From Vannielia litorea (GTDB lineage Bacteria > Pseudomonadota > Alphaproteobacteria > Rhodobacterales > Rhodobacteraceae), in contig NZ_FSRL01000001.1 of assembly GCF_900142295.1 (NCBI RefSeq), forward strand, positions 248,001 through 312,000: a stretch of 64,000 bases of DNA, in the 5' to 3' direction. A program made the translations under genes and the position numbers. Each line of letters starts with the position of its first letter. The stretch's first letter is position 1. Below, piece by piece: positions 34,249-42,702 of this stretch. The notes beneath the pieces were generated by a model that was given only the letters and a program-made list of their open reading frames with translations, had not been told where the DNA came from and made no database searches.

Positions 34249-34278
34249 TGATCCACGGCGTTGATCTTCGCGTAATCC
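34249..34278 (+). promoter_or_regulatory. RpoE-type promoter reading toward the lipid-modification operon
   Basis: TGATCC (34249-34254), an exact 18-base spacer, then TAATCC (34273-34278). It lies 26 bp before the amine-oxidase start. Its -35 box is six bases from the -35 box of the rpoE promoter, so the two are back to back. Confidence 0.65.
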
Positions 34279-34304
34279 CTTGGAAACTGGACAAACGAGG
34301 CCCC

Positions 34305-35582
34305 ATGTCGCTCGACGCCCCCCCATCACGCCCGCAAAGGGTCGCCATCATCGGCGGCGGCATCTCGGGGCTCGCGGCCGCGCACCTGCTGGCTCCGCAG
34401 CATTCGGTCACGGTCTTCGAGGCTGCGCCGCGGCTCGGCGGCCATGCCCGCACCGTCACCGCGGGCCTGCGCGGCGATCAGCCGGTCGATACCGGCTTCA
34501 TCGTCTTCAACTACGCCAATTACCCGCATCTCACCCGGCTCTTCCAGGAGCTCGATGTGCCGGTGACGAAGAGCGACATGAGCTTCGGCGCCTCCATCGA
34601 CGGCGGCCGGATCGAATACGCCCTGCGCAACCTCTCCGCGCTCACCGCCCAGAAGCGCAACCTCGCGCGCCCGGGCTTCTACCGCATGGTGCGCGACATC
34701 CTCCGCTTCAACGCCCGCGCCGAGGCGCTCGCGCAGGACGAGGCGGCCACCATCGGCCAGTTGATGGACGAGATGCGCCTCGGGAGCTGGTTCAAGCAGT
34801 ATTACCTGGTGCCCCTCTGCGGCGCGATCTGGTCCACGCCGCCCGACCGGATCCGGGAGTTTCCGGCGCGCGCCGTGCTGCAATTCTTCCGCAACCACGC
34901 CCTGCTCAGCCGCGGCGGGCAGCACCAGTGGTGGACGGTCGAGGGCGGCAGCATCGAATATGTCCGCCGGCTCGAGCACAGCCTGCGCGGCCGCGGCGTG
35001 GCGCTGCGCACCGGCACGCCTGTCGCTTCCGTGACCCGTGACGCCTCGGGCATCACCCTCCACGGCACCGGCGACGAGGCGCCCTTCGATCAGGTCATCC
35101 TCGCCTGCCACGCCGACCAGGCGCTCAGGCTGCTCGCCCGGCCCACGCCCGCCGAGCAGGCCGCGCTCTCCGCCGTGCGCTTCCAGGACAACCGCATGGT
35201 GCTTCACCGCGACGAGGCCCAGATGCCCCGCCGCCGGGCCACATGGTCGAGCTGGGTCTATACCGCCGACACCACCCGCCCCGCGCCCGCCATCGGCGTC
35301 ACCTACTGGATGAACCGGCTCCAGAACATCCCAAAGACCGACCCGCTCTTCGTCACCCTCAATCCCGCCCGCGAGGTGCCCGAGGCCCTCACCTATGACG
35401 AAACCACCTTCCGCCACCCGGTCTTCGACGCCGCCGCGCTGAAAGCGCAAGAGCAGCTCCGCAAGATGCAGGGCGCGAACAACACATGGTTCGCCGGCGC
35501 CTGGACCCGCCACGGCTTTCATGAAGACGGCTTCGCCAGCGCCGTCCGCATCGCCCGCCAGATGGAGCTTCAGCCAGCATGA
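34305..35582 (+). CDS. FAD-dependent amine oxidase/desaturase-like protein
   Basis: A 425-residue flavoprotein. The dinucleotide-binding motif is VAIIGGGISGLAAAHLL (about residues 11-27), followed by FEAAPRLGGHARTV, the family GFIVFNYANYPHL step, and a C-terminal FAGAWTRHGFHEDGF where the flavin ribityl chain binds. This type always accompanies a DUF1365 protein and a CFA-synthase-like methyltransferase in RpoE-linked clusters, where lipid modification (cyclopropane or furan fatty acids) is the proposed role. It is the first gene after the RpoE promoter and overlaps the next by four bases. Confidence 0.85.
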   Translation: MSLDAPPSRPQRVAIIGGGISGLAAAHLLAPQHSVTVFEAAPRLGGHARTVTAGLRGDQPVDTGFIVFNYANYPHLTRLFQELDVPVTKSDMSFGASIDGGRIEYALRNLSALTAQKRNLARPGFYRMVRDILRFNARAEALAQDEAATIGQLMDEMRLGSWFKQYYLVPLCGAIWSTPPDRIREFPARAVLQFFRNHALLSRGGQHQWWTVEGGSIEYVRRLEHSLRGRGVALRTGTPVASVTRDASGITLHGTGDEAPFDQVILACHADQALRLLARPTPAEQAALSAVRFQDNRMVLHRDEAQMPRRRATWSSWVYTADTTRPAPAIGVTYWMNRLQNIPKTDPLFVTLNPAREVPEALTYDETTFRHPVFDAAALKAQEQLRKMQGANNTWFAGAWTRHGFHEDGFASAVRIARQMELQPA

Positions 35583-36331
35583 GCTTCGCGCCCCAACATC
35601 TCGCCGGCACCACCACGCACACCCGCCGCGGCGCCATCCGCCACGGCTTCCGTTACGGCGTGGATTACGTGCTGATCGACCCCGAGCAGGGCGGGCCCGG
35701 CCCCCGGCTCTTCTCCCGCAACCGCTTCAACCTCGCCTCGGTCCACGACACCGACCACGGCGGTCCGCTGAAGCAGGGGCGCGGCCCGGCCTGGGCCCGC
35801 GAGGTGCTGGCCGCACACGGCCTGCACCCGGCCCGCCTGCTGCTGCTCACCCAGCCGCGCTTCCTGGGCTATGTCTTCAACCCGGTCAGCTTCTGGCTCG
35901 CGCTCGATGGCGACAGCCTGCACGCCGTCATCGCGGAGGTCTCCACCCCCTTTGGCGACCGCCACTCCTACCTCTGCCACCTGCCGGAGTTCGCACCGAT
36001 CACGCCCGAACACACGCTGACCGCCAGCAAGGCGCTCCATGTCTCGCCGTTCCAGGACGTGGCGGGCCGCTACGACTTTCGCTTCGACCTGCGGCCCGAC
36101 CGGCTGTCCTTCACCATCCTGCACCGCAACGGCGAGGAGGGTGTGGCCGCCGCGCTCTTCGGCCCCCGTGCCCCGCTCACCAACAGCGGCCTGATCCGCG
36201 CCAGCCTCCGCCGCCCGCTGGGCGCGCTGCGCACCATCGCCCTGATTCATTGGCAGGCCCTGCGGCTGCGCCTCAAGGGCGCCCGCTACCGGTCCCGCCC
36301 GACACCCCCGTCTTCCGAGGTAACCTCATGA
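35579..36331 (+). CDS. DUF1365 family protein
   Basis: A 250-residue cytoplasmic protein with the family opening GTTTHTRRGAIRHGFRYGVD, then LFSRNRFNLASVHDTDHGG and RFLGYVFNPVSFWLA. The biochemical role of DUF1365 is unknown; it is nearly always encoded between the amine oxidase and the CFA-synthase-like enzyme, as here, with four-base overlaps on both sides. Confidence 0.9.
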   Translation: MSFAPQHLAGTTTHTRRGAIRHGFRYGVDYVLIDPEQGGPGPRLFSRNRFNLASVHDTDHGGPLKQGRGPAWAREVLAAHGLHPARLLLLTQPRFLGYVFNPVSFWLALDGDSLHAVIAEVSTPFGDRHSYLCHLPEFAPITPEHTLTASKALHVSPFQDVAGRYDFRFDLRPDRLSFTILHRNGEEGVAAALFGPRAPLTNSGLIRASLRRPLGALRTIALIHWQALRLRLKGARYRSRPTPPSSEVTS

Positions 36332-37482
36332 CCTTCCTGACCAACCGCGCCCGCCGCGAGTTTCTCGACAGTTGCGCCCGGATCACCCGCGGCAGCCTCC
36401 GCCTGCGCACCCCCGAGGGCGAGATCCACGACTTCGGCAGCGGTACGCCCGCCGCCGAGATGGACATCCACGACTGGTCGGTGGTCACATCCATGGCCGC
36501 GCGGGGCGATATCAGCCTGGGCGAAACCTATGTCGAAGGCCTCTGGGATACCCCCTCGATCGAGAGCCTCGCCGAGCTTGCGCTGCTGAACTTCGACCAG
36601 TTCGAGGGCCACGCCGACGCGGGCTTCTGGAGCCGCCTCAAGTTTCGCCTCACCGACCGGCTGCTGCGCGCCAACTCCCGCCGCGGTGCCTCGCGCAACA
36701 TCCGCGCCCATTACGATGTGGGCAACGAGTTCTACCAGCTCTGGCTCGACGAGGGCATGACCTATTCCTCCGCCCTCTACGCGCCGGGCGACGACCTGCC
36801 CACCGCCCAGAACCGCAAGTACGACCGCATCCTCGACCGTGTCCGCGACGCCGACAGCCTGCTCGAGATCGGCTGCGGCTGGGGCGGTTTCGCCGAGCGT
36901 GCCGCCGACCGGGGCCAGCATGTCACCGGCGTCACCATCTCGCCCAGCCAGAAGGGCTATGCCGACGCCCGGCTCGACGGCCGCGCCGAGATCCGGCTCC
37001 AGGATTACCGCGCGATCGGGGGCAAATACGGCAGCATCGTCTCCATCGAGATGATCGAGGCCGTCGGCCAGCGCTACTGGCCCACCTACTTCGCCACCCT
37101 CAAGGACCGGCTGGCCGAGGGCGGCCGCGCCGTGCTTCAGGCCATCACCGTGCCCGACGCCAACTTCGACCGCTACAGCACCCGCTCCGACTACATCCGC
37201 CACTATACCTTCCCCGGCGGGATGCTGCTGAGCGACGCGGTGATCGCCGACCAGGCCGGGCGCGCCGGGCTGAAGGTGACCGACAACTTCGCCTTCGGGG
37301 CGGACTACGGCCGCACCTGCCGCGAATGGGACGACCGGCTCGAGGCCGTCTCCGACAAGGTCCGCCGGCTCGGCCACGGCGAGCGCTTCCTGCGCAACTG
37401 GCGCTACTACCTCGGCACCTGTACCGCCGCCTTCGCCACCGGGCGCTGCGACGTGGTGCAGGTGGAACTCTCCCATGCCTGA
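36328..37482 (+). CDS. Cyclopropane-fatty-acyl-phospholipid synthase-like methyltransferase
   Basis: A 384-residue SAM-dependent enzyme. An N-terminal lipid-binding part (GDISLGETYVEGLWDTPSIE) precedes a Rossmann methyltransferase: NIRAHYDVGNEFYQLWLDEG, SAM loop LLEIGCGWGGFAERAA, GVTISPSQKGYA, and SIEMIEAVGQRYW with the bicarbonate-site Glu. It transfers a methyl or methylene group to unsaturated acyl chains of membrane lipids. Known relatives in this context make cyclopropane or methylated fatty acids in the singlet-oxygen response. It overlaps the SDR gene by eight bases. Confidence 0.9.
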   Translation: MTFLTNRARREFLDSCARITRGSLRLRTPEGEIHDFGSGTPAAEMDIHDWSVVTSMAARGDISLGETYVEGLWDTPSIESLAELALLNFDQFEGHADAGFWSRLKFRLTDRLLRANSRRGASRNIRAHYDVGNEFYQLWLDEGMTYSSALYAPGDDLPTAQNRKYDRILDRVRDADSLLEIGCGWGGFAERAADRGQHVTGVTISPSQKGYADARLDGRAEIRLQDYRAIGGKYGSIVSIEMIEAVGQRYWPTYFATLKDRLAEGGRAVLQAITVPDANFDRYSTRSDYIRHYTFPGGMLLSDAVIADQAGRAGLKVTDNFAFGADYGRTCREWDDRLEAVSDKVRRLGHGERFLRNWRYYLGTCTAAFATGRCDVVQVELSHA

Positions 37483-38212
37483 GCCGGAGCGCATCTGGAT
37501 CATCGGCGCGAGCGACGGCATCGGCGCGTCGCTCGCCCGGCATTACGCGGGGCAGGGCGCCCGGCTGATCCTCTCGGCCCGGTCGGAGAACAAGCTCATG
37601 GCGCTGGCCTCCGAGCTCGGAGAGGGCCACGAGGTCGTCACGCTCGACGTGGCCGACCGCGCCTCCGTCGAGGCCGCCACCGCCCGTATCGGCGCCTCCG
37701 GCCCGCTCGACCGGATCATCCACCTCGCCGCGCTCTACGACCCGGGCCGTGTGGCCGACCTCGACCCGGACAGGGCCGCGCAGATCGTCACCGTCAACCT
37801 CACCGGCAGCTTCTACGTCGCCCAGCTCGCCCCGCCGCTGCTGCGCGAGGGCGGGCAACTCGCTCTCTGCGGCTCGGTCGCCGGCTACATCGGCCTGCCC
37901 AGGGGGCAGATCTACTCGGCCAGCAAGGCGGGCGTGATGAACCTCGCCCAGACGCTCCGCGCCGAGCTCGCGCCGCGGGTGGATGTCCGCCTCATCAGCC
38001 CCGGCTTCGTCGACACGCGGCTGACCCGGCAGAACGACTTCACCATGCCCGCCATCACCACCCCCGAGAAGGCCGCCCGCGCCATCGCCTCCGGCCTCGA
38101 CCGGCGCGGCTTCGAGGTCCACTTCCCGCGCCGCTTCACCTACCCGATGAAACTCCTCGCGAGCCTGCCCAACTGGGCCGCGCTCCGCCTGACCGGGCGG
38201 CTTGCCCGATGA
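37475..38212 (+). CDS. Short-chain dehydrogenase in the RpoE operon
   Basis: A 245-residue SDR with GASDGIGASLARHYAGQGA, then GSVAGYIGLPRGQIYSASKAG, giving the catalytic Ser, Tyr and Lys. The start codon lies inside the end of the methyltransferase gene. Its substrate in this lipid-modification operon is unknown. Confidence 0.88.
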   Translation: MPEPERIWIIGASDGIGASLARHYAGQGARLILSARSENKLMALASELGEGHEVVTLDVADRASVEAATARIGASGPLDRIIHLAALYDPGRVADLDPDRAAQIVTVNLTGSFYVAQLAPPLLREGGQLALCGSVAGYIGLPRGQIYSASKAGVMNLAQTLRAELAPRVDVRLISPGFVDTRLTRQNDFTMPAITTPEKAARAIASGLDRRGFEVHFPRRFTYPMKLLASLPNWAALRLTGRLAR

Positions 38213-38243
38213 GCCGCCGCCCCGCCATGAAAGACCCCAGTCG

Positions 38244-38648
38244 ATGAAGATCGCGATTCTCTACGCCGTCACCGCCACGCTCTTCCTGGTGGGCGATGCC
38301 ATCGGGCTGAAGCTGCTCGTCAAGCCGGTGTTCGAGCGCCACGTCGGCCACCTGCTGGCAACGCCCCTGCGCCTCGGCCCCGCGGCCGCCTTCTACCTCG
38401 CCTATGTCGCCGGGCTGCTCTGGTTCGTCTCGGTCCCCGCGCTCAACGCCAAGGACCCGACCGCGGCCCTGATCGGCGGCGCCCTGCTGGGCCTGCTGGC
38501 CTATGGCACCTACGAGTTCACCAACTACGCCACCCTGCGCGACTGGACCCTGCACCAGGTCGCCGTCGATACCCTCTGGGGCGGAGTGCTCACCGGCTTC
38601 GCCGCCTGGGGCGGCGTCTGGATCACCCGCGCGCTGATGCCGTCGTAA
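38244..38648 (+). CDS. DUF2177 family membrane protein
   Basis: A 134-residue protein with four hydrophobic segments and the DUF2177 landmarks GDAIGLKLLVKPVFERHVG and TYEFTNYATLRDW near residue 95, followed by DTLWGG. It is the last gene of the RpoE operon, where DUF2177 commonly occurs. Function unknown. It ends 69 bp before the left end of the inserted element. Confidence 0.9.
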   Translation: MKIAILYAVTATLFLVGDAIGLKLLVKPVFERHVGHLLATPLRLGPAAAFYLAYVAGLLWFVSVPALNAKDPTAALIGGALLGLLAYGTYEFTNYATLRDWTLHQVAVDTLWGGVLTGFAAWGGVWITRALMPS

Positions 38649-38655
38649 GCCACGC

Positions 38656-38675
38656 GGGGCCGCATAGCCGGCCCC
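38656..38675. terminator. Stem-loop after the DUF2177 gene
   Basis: A perfect GGGGCCG-CATAGC-CGGCCCC hairpin eight bases after the gene. No T-tract is present on either side. In the ancestral chromosome it would have lain between the ends of the RpoE operon and the tRNA-Thr gene and could have served both. Confidence 0.55.
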
Positions 38676-38716
38676 GGCGGCACGCCTGCGACCCGTTCCA
38701 TGTGAGATGCGGGGAG

Positions 38717-38723
38717 ATGGTGC
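38717..38723. repeat. Left attachment core (attL)
   Basis: ATGGTGC, preceded by GAG; the right copy at 61743 is preceded by GAA. Joining the element ends here gives an open recombinase frame through the junction, which supports this exact position. Confidence 0.65.
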
Positions 38724-38840
38724 AGCTAGAGGGAGAAACTTGGAACTCTCTCTTTGAGATTTTGCACGATTGGGAACTCCAACTCAAGGCTGTCGAAGAC
38801 CTTAACACCGTAACTCAGGACAACGATCCGAGGTGCGGTG

Positions 38841-39266
38841 ATGAGCATTTCGGAACGTGATTTCAATGCGGTAGCAGCCGCCAAGCCTAAAAAGAAGAAG
38901 CGCGAGGCTCCGTTCTCGCTGCGCTTCTCCTTTGAACAGATGGCTCTCTTGCAGTCCGCCGCGAATGGCGTACCGCTCGGCGCGTACATCAAGGCCAAGC
39001 TGTTCGATGAGCCGCTGGAGAAGGTCCGCCGCCGCAACACCAACCCCGTCAAAGACCATGAAGCCTTGGGCCGCGTCCTAGGCGAGCTTGGCAAGTCTCG
39101 CCTGTCGCAGAACCTCAACCAGCTTGCCCGCGCGACGAACACGGGCGCGCTGCCTGTTTCGCCTGAGCTGGAAGCCGAACTTCGCCAAGCCTGCGAGGAC
39201 GTGAAGGCCTTGCGTGAAGAGTTGCTGCGCGCGCTCGGCTCCCTATCCGATGGAGGCGAGCCATGA
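38841..39266 (+). CDS. mobC: Mobilization accessory protein MobC
   Basis: A 141-residue relaxosome protein. A Lys-rich start (KPKKKKREAPFSLRFSFEQM) leads to an RHH-like region, then the MobC signature LGRVLGELGKSRLSQNLNQLARATNTG. It would help melt the transfer origin for the relaxase. ATG at 38841 has GAGGTG eight bases upstream. It overlaps the relaxase gene by four bases. The 120 bp before it probably hold the transfer origin. Confidence 0.88.
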   Translation: MSISERDFNAVAAAKPKKKKREAPFSLRFSFEQMALLQSAANGVPLGAYIKAKLFDEPLEKVRRRNTNPVKDHEALGRVLGELGKSRLSQNLNQLARATNTGALPVSPELEAELRQACEDVKALREELLRALGSLSDGGEP

Positions 39267-40627
39267 TCCTGAAAGGCTCACAGCGCGGGAATGCCGCCAA
39301 GCTGGCGACGCACCTGATGAACATGCAGGACAACGAGCATGTCAGCCTCCACGAGCTTCGAGGCTTCATGAGCGAAGACGATCTGCATGGCGCGCTGAAA
39401 GAATCCGAGGCCATCGCCAAGGGCACGCGTTGCCAGCAGCATCTCTTCTCGCTCAGCCTCAATCCCCCGCAAGATAAGCAGGTCGACACCGCCACCTTTG
39501 AAGCTGCCATCGAAATGGCGGAGCAGCGGCTCGGCCTGAACGGCCAGCCGCGCGCCGTTGTCTTCCATGAGAAGGAAGGCAGGCGGCACGCCCACGCTGT
39601 TTGGTCCCGCATCGATACGGACACCATGACGGCCAAGCAGCTATCCTTCACCAAGCGGCGGCTGATGGGTTTGAGCCAAGAGCTTTACCTCCAGCACGGC
39701 TGGGACATGCCAAAAGGCATGATCGACCGCGCCGCCAAAAACCCGCTCACCTTCACGCGTGCCGAATGGCAGCAAGCGCAAAGGACCAAGCAAGACCCGC
39801 AAATCATCAAGGCCATCTTCAAGGACGCCTGGCAGCGCTCGGATTCAGCCGACGCGCTGAAGGCCGCGCTGGAAGCAAGGGGCTACTACCTCGCCAAAGG
39901 CGACCGCAGGGGCATTGTCGCGGTCGATTATCGAGGCGAGGCCTATGCCCTGTCGCGCTGGTCGGGGGTCAAGGCGAAGGATGTCACCGCTCGCTTCAAG
40001 GAAGTGGAGGCGTTGCCCTCCATCGAAGAGCAGAAGCAACGGCTCGGCGGCCTGGTGGCCGACAAGCTCCGCAGCCATGCGCAGGAACTTGCGGCAGGCC
40101 ACAAAAAGCTGCGCCCCGCATTGGAATTGCGGCGCGCGCAAATGGTCGAGCGCCACCGCACTGAGCGCACCGAACTCGCCCATCTTCACAAACAGCGCGA
40201 AGCCAGAGAAGCGGCGGCGCGGGCCGCGCGCCTGCCGCAAAAGGGCTGGGGAAAGCTCTGGAGCCGCCTGACAGGTAAGTATTCCGAGCTTAAGGCGCAG
40301 AGCGAGCATGATGCCTGGCAGGCGCTCCGCCGCGATCAGGCCGAGCGCGACAAGATGATCGCCAAGCAGCTCGATGAGCGCCAGCGGCTGCAAGAGGTTA
40401 TCAAGAAGCAGCGCGAAGAGCAGCTTCAAGAGCTGATGTCCATCCGCCAGCAACTCGCCAATGTCATGCTCATGAAGCAGGGCAAGAACCCGACGATCAT
40501 GCCAAAGGACGCAGCCCAGAAGCTGAGGCCGCAAGCCAGAAACACAGAGAGAACCCGTGAGACCAGACCGGGCCAAGGCCGTGAGCGTGAGCGCTCACGC
40601 GGGCCGACCCGAGGATTTGAACGCTAA
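39263..40627 (+). CDS. Relaxase (MobA/VirD2-type, MOBP-like)
   Basis: A 454-residue nicking enzyme. The metal-binding three-His motif is HEKEGRRHAHAVW at about residues 111-123. The probable nicking residue is a Tyr further into the protein (no classical early Tyr is seen). Residues about 260-450 are a long Lys/Glu/Gln-rich coiled coil ending in an Arg-rich tail, typical of MOBP relaxases that pass through the transfer pore. It is co-translated with mobC. Confidence 0.88.
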   Translation: MILKGSQRGNAAKLATHLMNMQDNEHVSLHELRGFMSEDDLHGALKESEAIAKGTRCQQHLFSLSLNPPQDKQVDTATFEAAIEMAEQRLGLNGQPRAVVFHEKEGRRHAHAVWSRIDTDTMTAKQLSFTKRRLMGLSQELYLQHGWDMPKGMIDRAAKNPLTFTRAEWQQAQRTKQDPQIIKAIFKDAWQRSDSADALKAALEARGYYLAKGDRRGIVAVDYRGEAYALSRWSGVKAKDVTARFKEVEALPSIEEQKQRLGGLVADKLRSHAQELAAGHKKLRPALELRRAQMVERHRTERTELAHLHKQREAREAAARAARLPQKGWGKLWSRLTGKYSELKAQSEHDAWQALRRDQAERDKMIAKQLDERQRLQEVIKKQREEQLQELMSIRQQLANVMLMKQGKNPTIMPKDAAQKLRPQARNTERTRETRPGQGRERERSRGPTRGFER

Positions 40628-40648
40628 TGCATAGAAAGGAGACTACAA

Positions 40649-40867
40649 ATGCGACACACACTTATGCTCAATCTTGACGAGGCGCATGCCTGCTTGCTGG
40701 ACGAGCTGCGCCAGCATTTTCATCTGGCGGCGGAGGACACGGTACGCCTTGCCATCCGCCTGACCCACGCGCGCCACAAGCAAAAGCCGGACGTGCTGGT
40801 GCCGGAGTTCAAGCCTCGCGCAAAACGCGATGACTGGTTTGATGATGAAGAACATCTGCCGGAATAG
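40649..40867 (+). CDS. Small hypothetical protein, possible RHH-type
   Basis: A 72-residue acidic-tailed protein with a good ribosome site (AAGGAG seven bases upstream). The start MRHTLMLNLDEAHACLLDEL and DTVRLAIRLTHARH look like a short strand followed by two helices, as in ribbon-helix-helix proteins. It lies 21 bp after the relaxase and may be an antitoxin-like or plasmid-control protein, in possible partnership with the next gene. Confidence 0.6.
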   Translation: MRHTLMLNLDEAHACLLDELRQHFHLAAEDTVRLAIRLTHARHKQKPDVLVPEFKPRAKRDDWFDDEEHLPE

Positions 40868-40871
40868 CCCG

Positions 40872-41168
40872 ATGGTTGAAGTTGATGAAGAAATTGAACG
40901 CCGTCTCAAGGCGCGCGTCATGGACGAGTTCTGGCGCAAGGTATCTGCCGCAAAGAAGCAGTACGGAACACATTTTATTCAGCGGCTTATTCTCCTGAGC
41001 GTGCGGGTCATGCATGAAGGCAACGAGGTCGTGCGCGCTTCCTACGCGGACCGAATTTATTCCGTGGTGCTGCTGGCGAAAAATGGCGAGGCTTTTTTGC
41101 AAAGCCCATATGCAGACGCTCTTTTTGCGCTGCTCCGGCACTATCGCCAGCGGCGAACGGTGCATTGA
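40872..41168 (+). CDS. Hypothetical protein paired with the preceding small gene
   Basis: A 98-residue basic protein, MVEVDEEIERRLKARVMDEF at the start and ending ALFALLRHYRQRRTVH. An in-frame earlier ATG at 40830 overlaps the upstream gene. No motif recognised. Size, basic character and position four bases after a small RHH-like gene are reminiscent of a toxin-antitoxin pair, but no catalytic residue pattern supports this. Confidence 0.55.
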   Translation: MVEVDEEIERRLKARVMDEFWRKVSAAKKQYGTHFIQRLILLSVRVMHEGNEVVRASYADRIYSVVLLAKNGEAFLQSPYADALFALLRHYRQRRTVH

Positions 41169-41198
41169 GCGCCGCCCAAGACGGGCGAAGCGGGCGAA

Positions 41199-41648
41199 CT
41201 ACAGTAAGTCGAATATATCTGATTGCTCGGGCGCGGCCTTTTCTTCGGATGGAAGGAAGAGGCTGGCGGGGCCTACAAGCACGCAATCAAGCTTACCCCA
41301 TTTCACGCTCATGCCGTGATAAAAGCCTTCTGGCCGTCCACGGGCAGCGGCGCTGAGGCGAGCGTTTTCGTTGTAGGTGATTGGCGTGCCATCGAAGAAC
41401 TTGCGCTCTATGATGCGGTAGGCCTGCACGGCGCGGTAGTCGCCTCTGGACGTGCCGCCGACCGAAACCCAAAGGGCATTTTGCCATTTGAAGGGTGAGC
41501 GTACGCGGCCCTCGGCGATCTTGTCGGCGCTGTATGAAGCGCTGATATCACCTTCTCCGATCTGGCGGTCTCGCGTGTGGCACCATCTGCCGGATGCAAG
41601 ACGGGCAGGATCAACGAAAAATTCCTGCAACTTGACGGGGGCGCTCAT
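41199..41648 (-). CDS. Conserved-looking hypothetical protein
   Basis: A 149-residue soluble protein (LQEFFVDPARLASGRWCHTR early; FYHGMSVKWGKLDCVLVGP late). No signal peptide, membrane segment or known motif is seen. The ATG overlaps the stop of the gene upstream by four bases, so the two are a unit. Confidence 0.55.
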   Translation of the reverse strand: MSAPVKLQEFFVDPARLASGRWCHTRDRQIGEGDISASYSADKIAEGRVRSPFKWQNALWVSVGGTSRGDYRAVQAYRIIERKFFDGTPITYNENARLSAAARGRPEGFYHGMSVKWGKLDCVLVGPASLFLPSEEKAAPEQSDIFDLL

Positions 41649-41881
41649 GAGCGCCCCGCGTCGTTTGCTGCGTCGGGGGCATCTTCCAGCGGCAGGCGCA
41701 AGACGATGCGGCCATCGATCGGACAGGTCTCAAGCTGGAGCGTGTAGCCCCGCTCATCCTTATGCTTCCATGCGGCTCCGACCTTGTTCCAATAGGCCTT
41801 GTCGCCTTTCTGGGTGACGTGCCACGCCAAATAGTCGGGCGCATTCAGGGGCAGATTTTGGTTGGTTTTTTCGCGTAACAT
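41645..41881 (-). CDS. Small hypothetical protein, first gene of a minus-strand pair
   Basis: A 78-residue protein with a clear AAGGAG ribosome site. The sequence YLAWHVTQKGDKAYWNKVGAAW then LPIDGR-like CPIDGRIVLRLP suggests a compact beta-rich fold. Small proteins of this kind are common in alphaproteobacterial mobile elements, with no known function. Confidence 0.6.
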   Translation of the reverse strand: MLREKTNQNLPLNAPDYLAWHVTQKGDKAYWNKVGAAWKHKDERGYTLQLETCPIDGRIVLRLPLEDAPDAANDAGRS

Positions 41882-42313
41882 GATGTTTCTCCTTTGCTTG
41901 TCGTTGGCTTGCTAACGCCCTCCCGACAGGCCGAAGCAAAGGATCGGCCTTCATGTTCAACACGGATTTTTGGAGCGGGCAGGACATTGAAGGGCGAGCC
42001 GCTTCGGCCAGGGATTAAGGGCTCTCTGAGGCAAGCCATCGATGAGCAAAGGAACTCAAAGCAGCACGGCTAACGAGAAAAGCGGCCAGCCTGACGCCTA
42101 TGCGCTGCCGGGCACGAGGCACACCTGTTCCCAGATCGATGATTGTGCCTTTGGAACGCATCGCCGCTCTTGGATACGCGGAGGCGGGCAAGCGCCGTTG
42201 TCAGACCTCTTCCGACAGTCCGATCATTCCCGCCAGCACTGCAAAGATCACTGCATCAAACCGATAGTGAAGCGCCATCTGCGCATCCGCCTGTTTGCAG
42301 GATCAAGTTCACC
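41882..42313. other. Gene-free stretch between divergent units of the element
   Basis: No coding sequence I can support. It holds one perfect hairpin, AGGCCGA-N9-TCGGCCT (41928-41950), 47 bp upstream of the minus-strand pair. A frame runs from 42042 into the small gene at 42411, but its composition is not protein-like. Confidence 0.5.
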
Positions 42314-42384
42314 TCCCGAACCATCAGGCCTTCCATGGGCCGATGATGGTTGTGCGGGGCCGAAAGGCCCTGAGTGGTTCGGGG
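42314..42384 (+). ncRNA. Candidate structured RNA or cis element, three-way junction
   Basis: The outer stem CCCGAACC (42315-42322) pairs perfectly with GGTTCGGG (42376-42383). Inside are two hairpins: ATCA-GGCC-loop-GGCC-GA-TGAT (42323-42347) and GGGCC-GAAA-GGCCC (42357-42370), the latter with a GNRA tetraloop. It ends 17 bases before the ribosome site of the small gene at 42411, so it could be a leader element. It does not match a riboswitch class that I recognise. A DNA-level role (origin or recombination site) is also possible. Confidence 0.45.
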
Positions 42385-42410
42385 CTTCCTTGAAGCAAAA
42401 GGAGGATGAG

Positions 42411-42590
42411 ATGACACTCGTCTCACGTTTTGAAGCGGCATCCCGCAGCACGGCAGAATTGCACGGCCTGTTGGCCGAGGCGTTCAACGCCTTCGCCGCC
42501 GCCCCGCGCGGATCGCAAGAGCGCTGCGACGCACTCCAATCGATGCACAACATCGAGAATGAACTGGCGACACGCGCGCCAGGTCTCTAA
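42411..42590 (+). CDS. Small hypothetical protein (59 residues)
   Basis: GGAGG five bases upstream supports the ATG. The product (MTLVSRFEAASRSTAELHGL then SMHNIENELATRAPGL) is a short helical protein with no known motif. It follows the structured element and is itself followed by a strong hairpin at 42598, so it forms a self-contained unit. Confidence 0.6.
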   Translation: MTLVSRFEAASRSTAELHGLLAEAFNAFAAAPRGSQERCDALQSMHNIENELATRAPGL

Positions 42591-42597
42591 CCGATCA

Positions 42598-42621
42598 GCG
42601 GTCAGCCGTCAGGCTGGCCGC
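42598..42621 (+). terminator. Hairpin after the 59-residue gene
   Basis: GCGGTCAGCC-GTCA-GGCTGGCCGC, a ten-base stem with one wobble pair, eight bases after the stop. A nearly identical hairpin follows the DUF6884-like gene at 44075. Confidence 0.6.
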
Positions 42622-42702
42622 ACTTCTTGAGTTGTGGGTAGATCGGCAAAGCGCTGATTTCATACTAGCCTCTGCTGAAACTGCTGCTCTACGATAGCAG
42701 GC

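Noticed and set aside
38717..38760. A second tRNA 3' end at the left end of the element
   Set aside because: TGGTGC and a later GGAACTCTC resemble the tRNA-Thr 3' region, but spacing and stem pairing fail; only the seven-base core is shared.
42042..42410. N-terminal extension of the 59-residue gene to 42042
   Set aside because: The added codons give Cys/His/Ser-rich text with no start signal, and they overlap the structured element; GGAGG marks the start at 42411.
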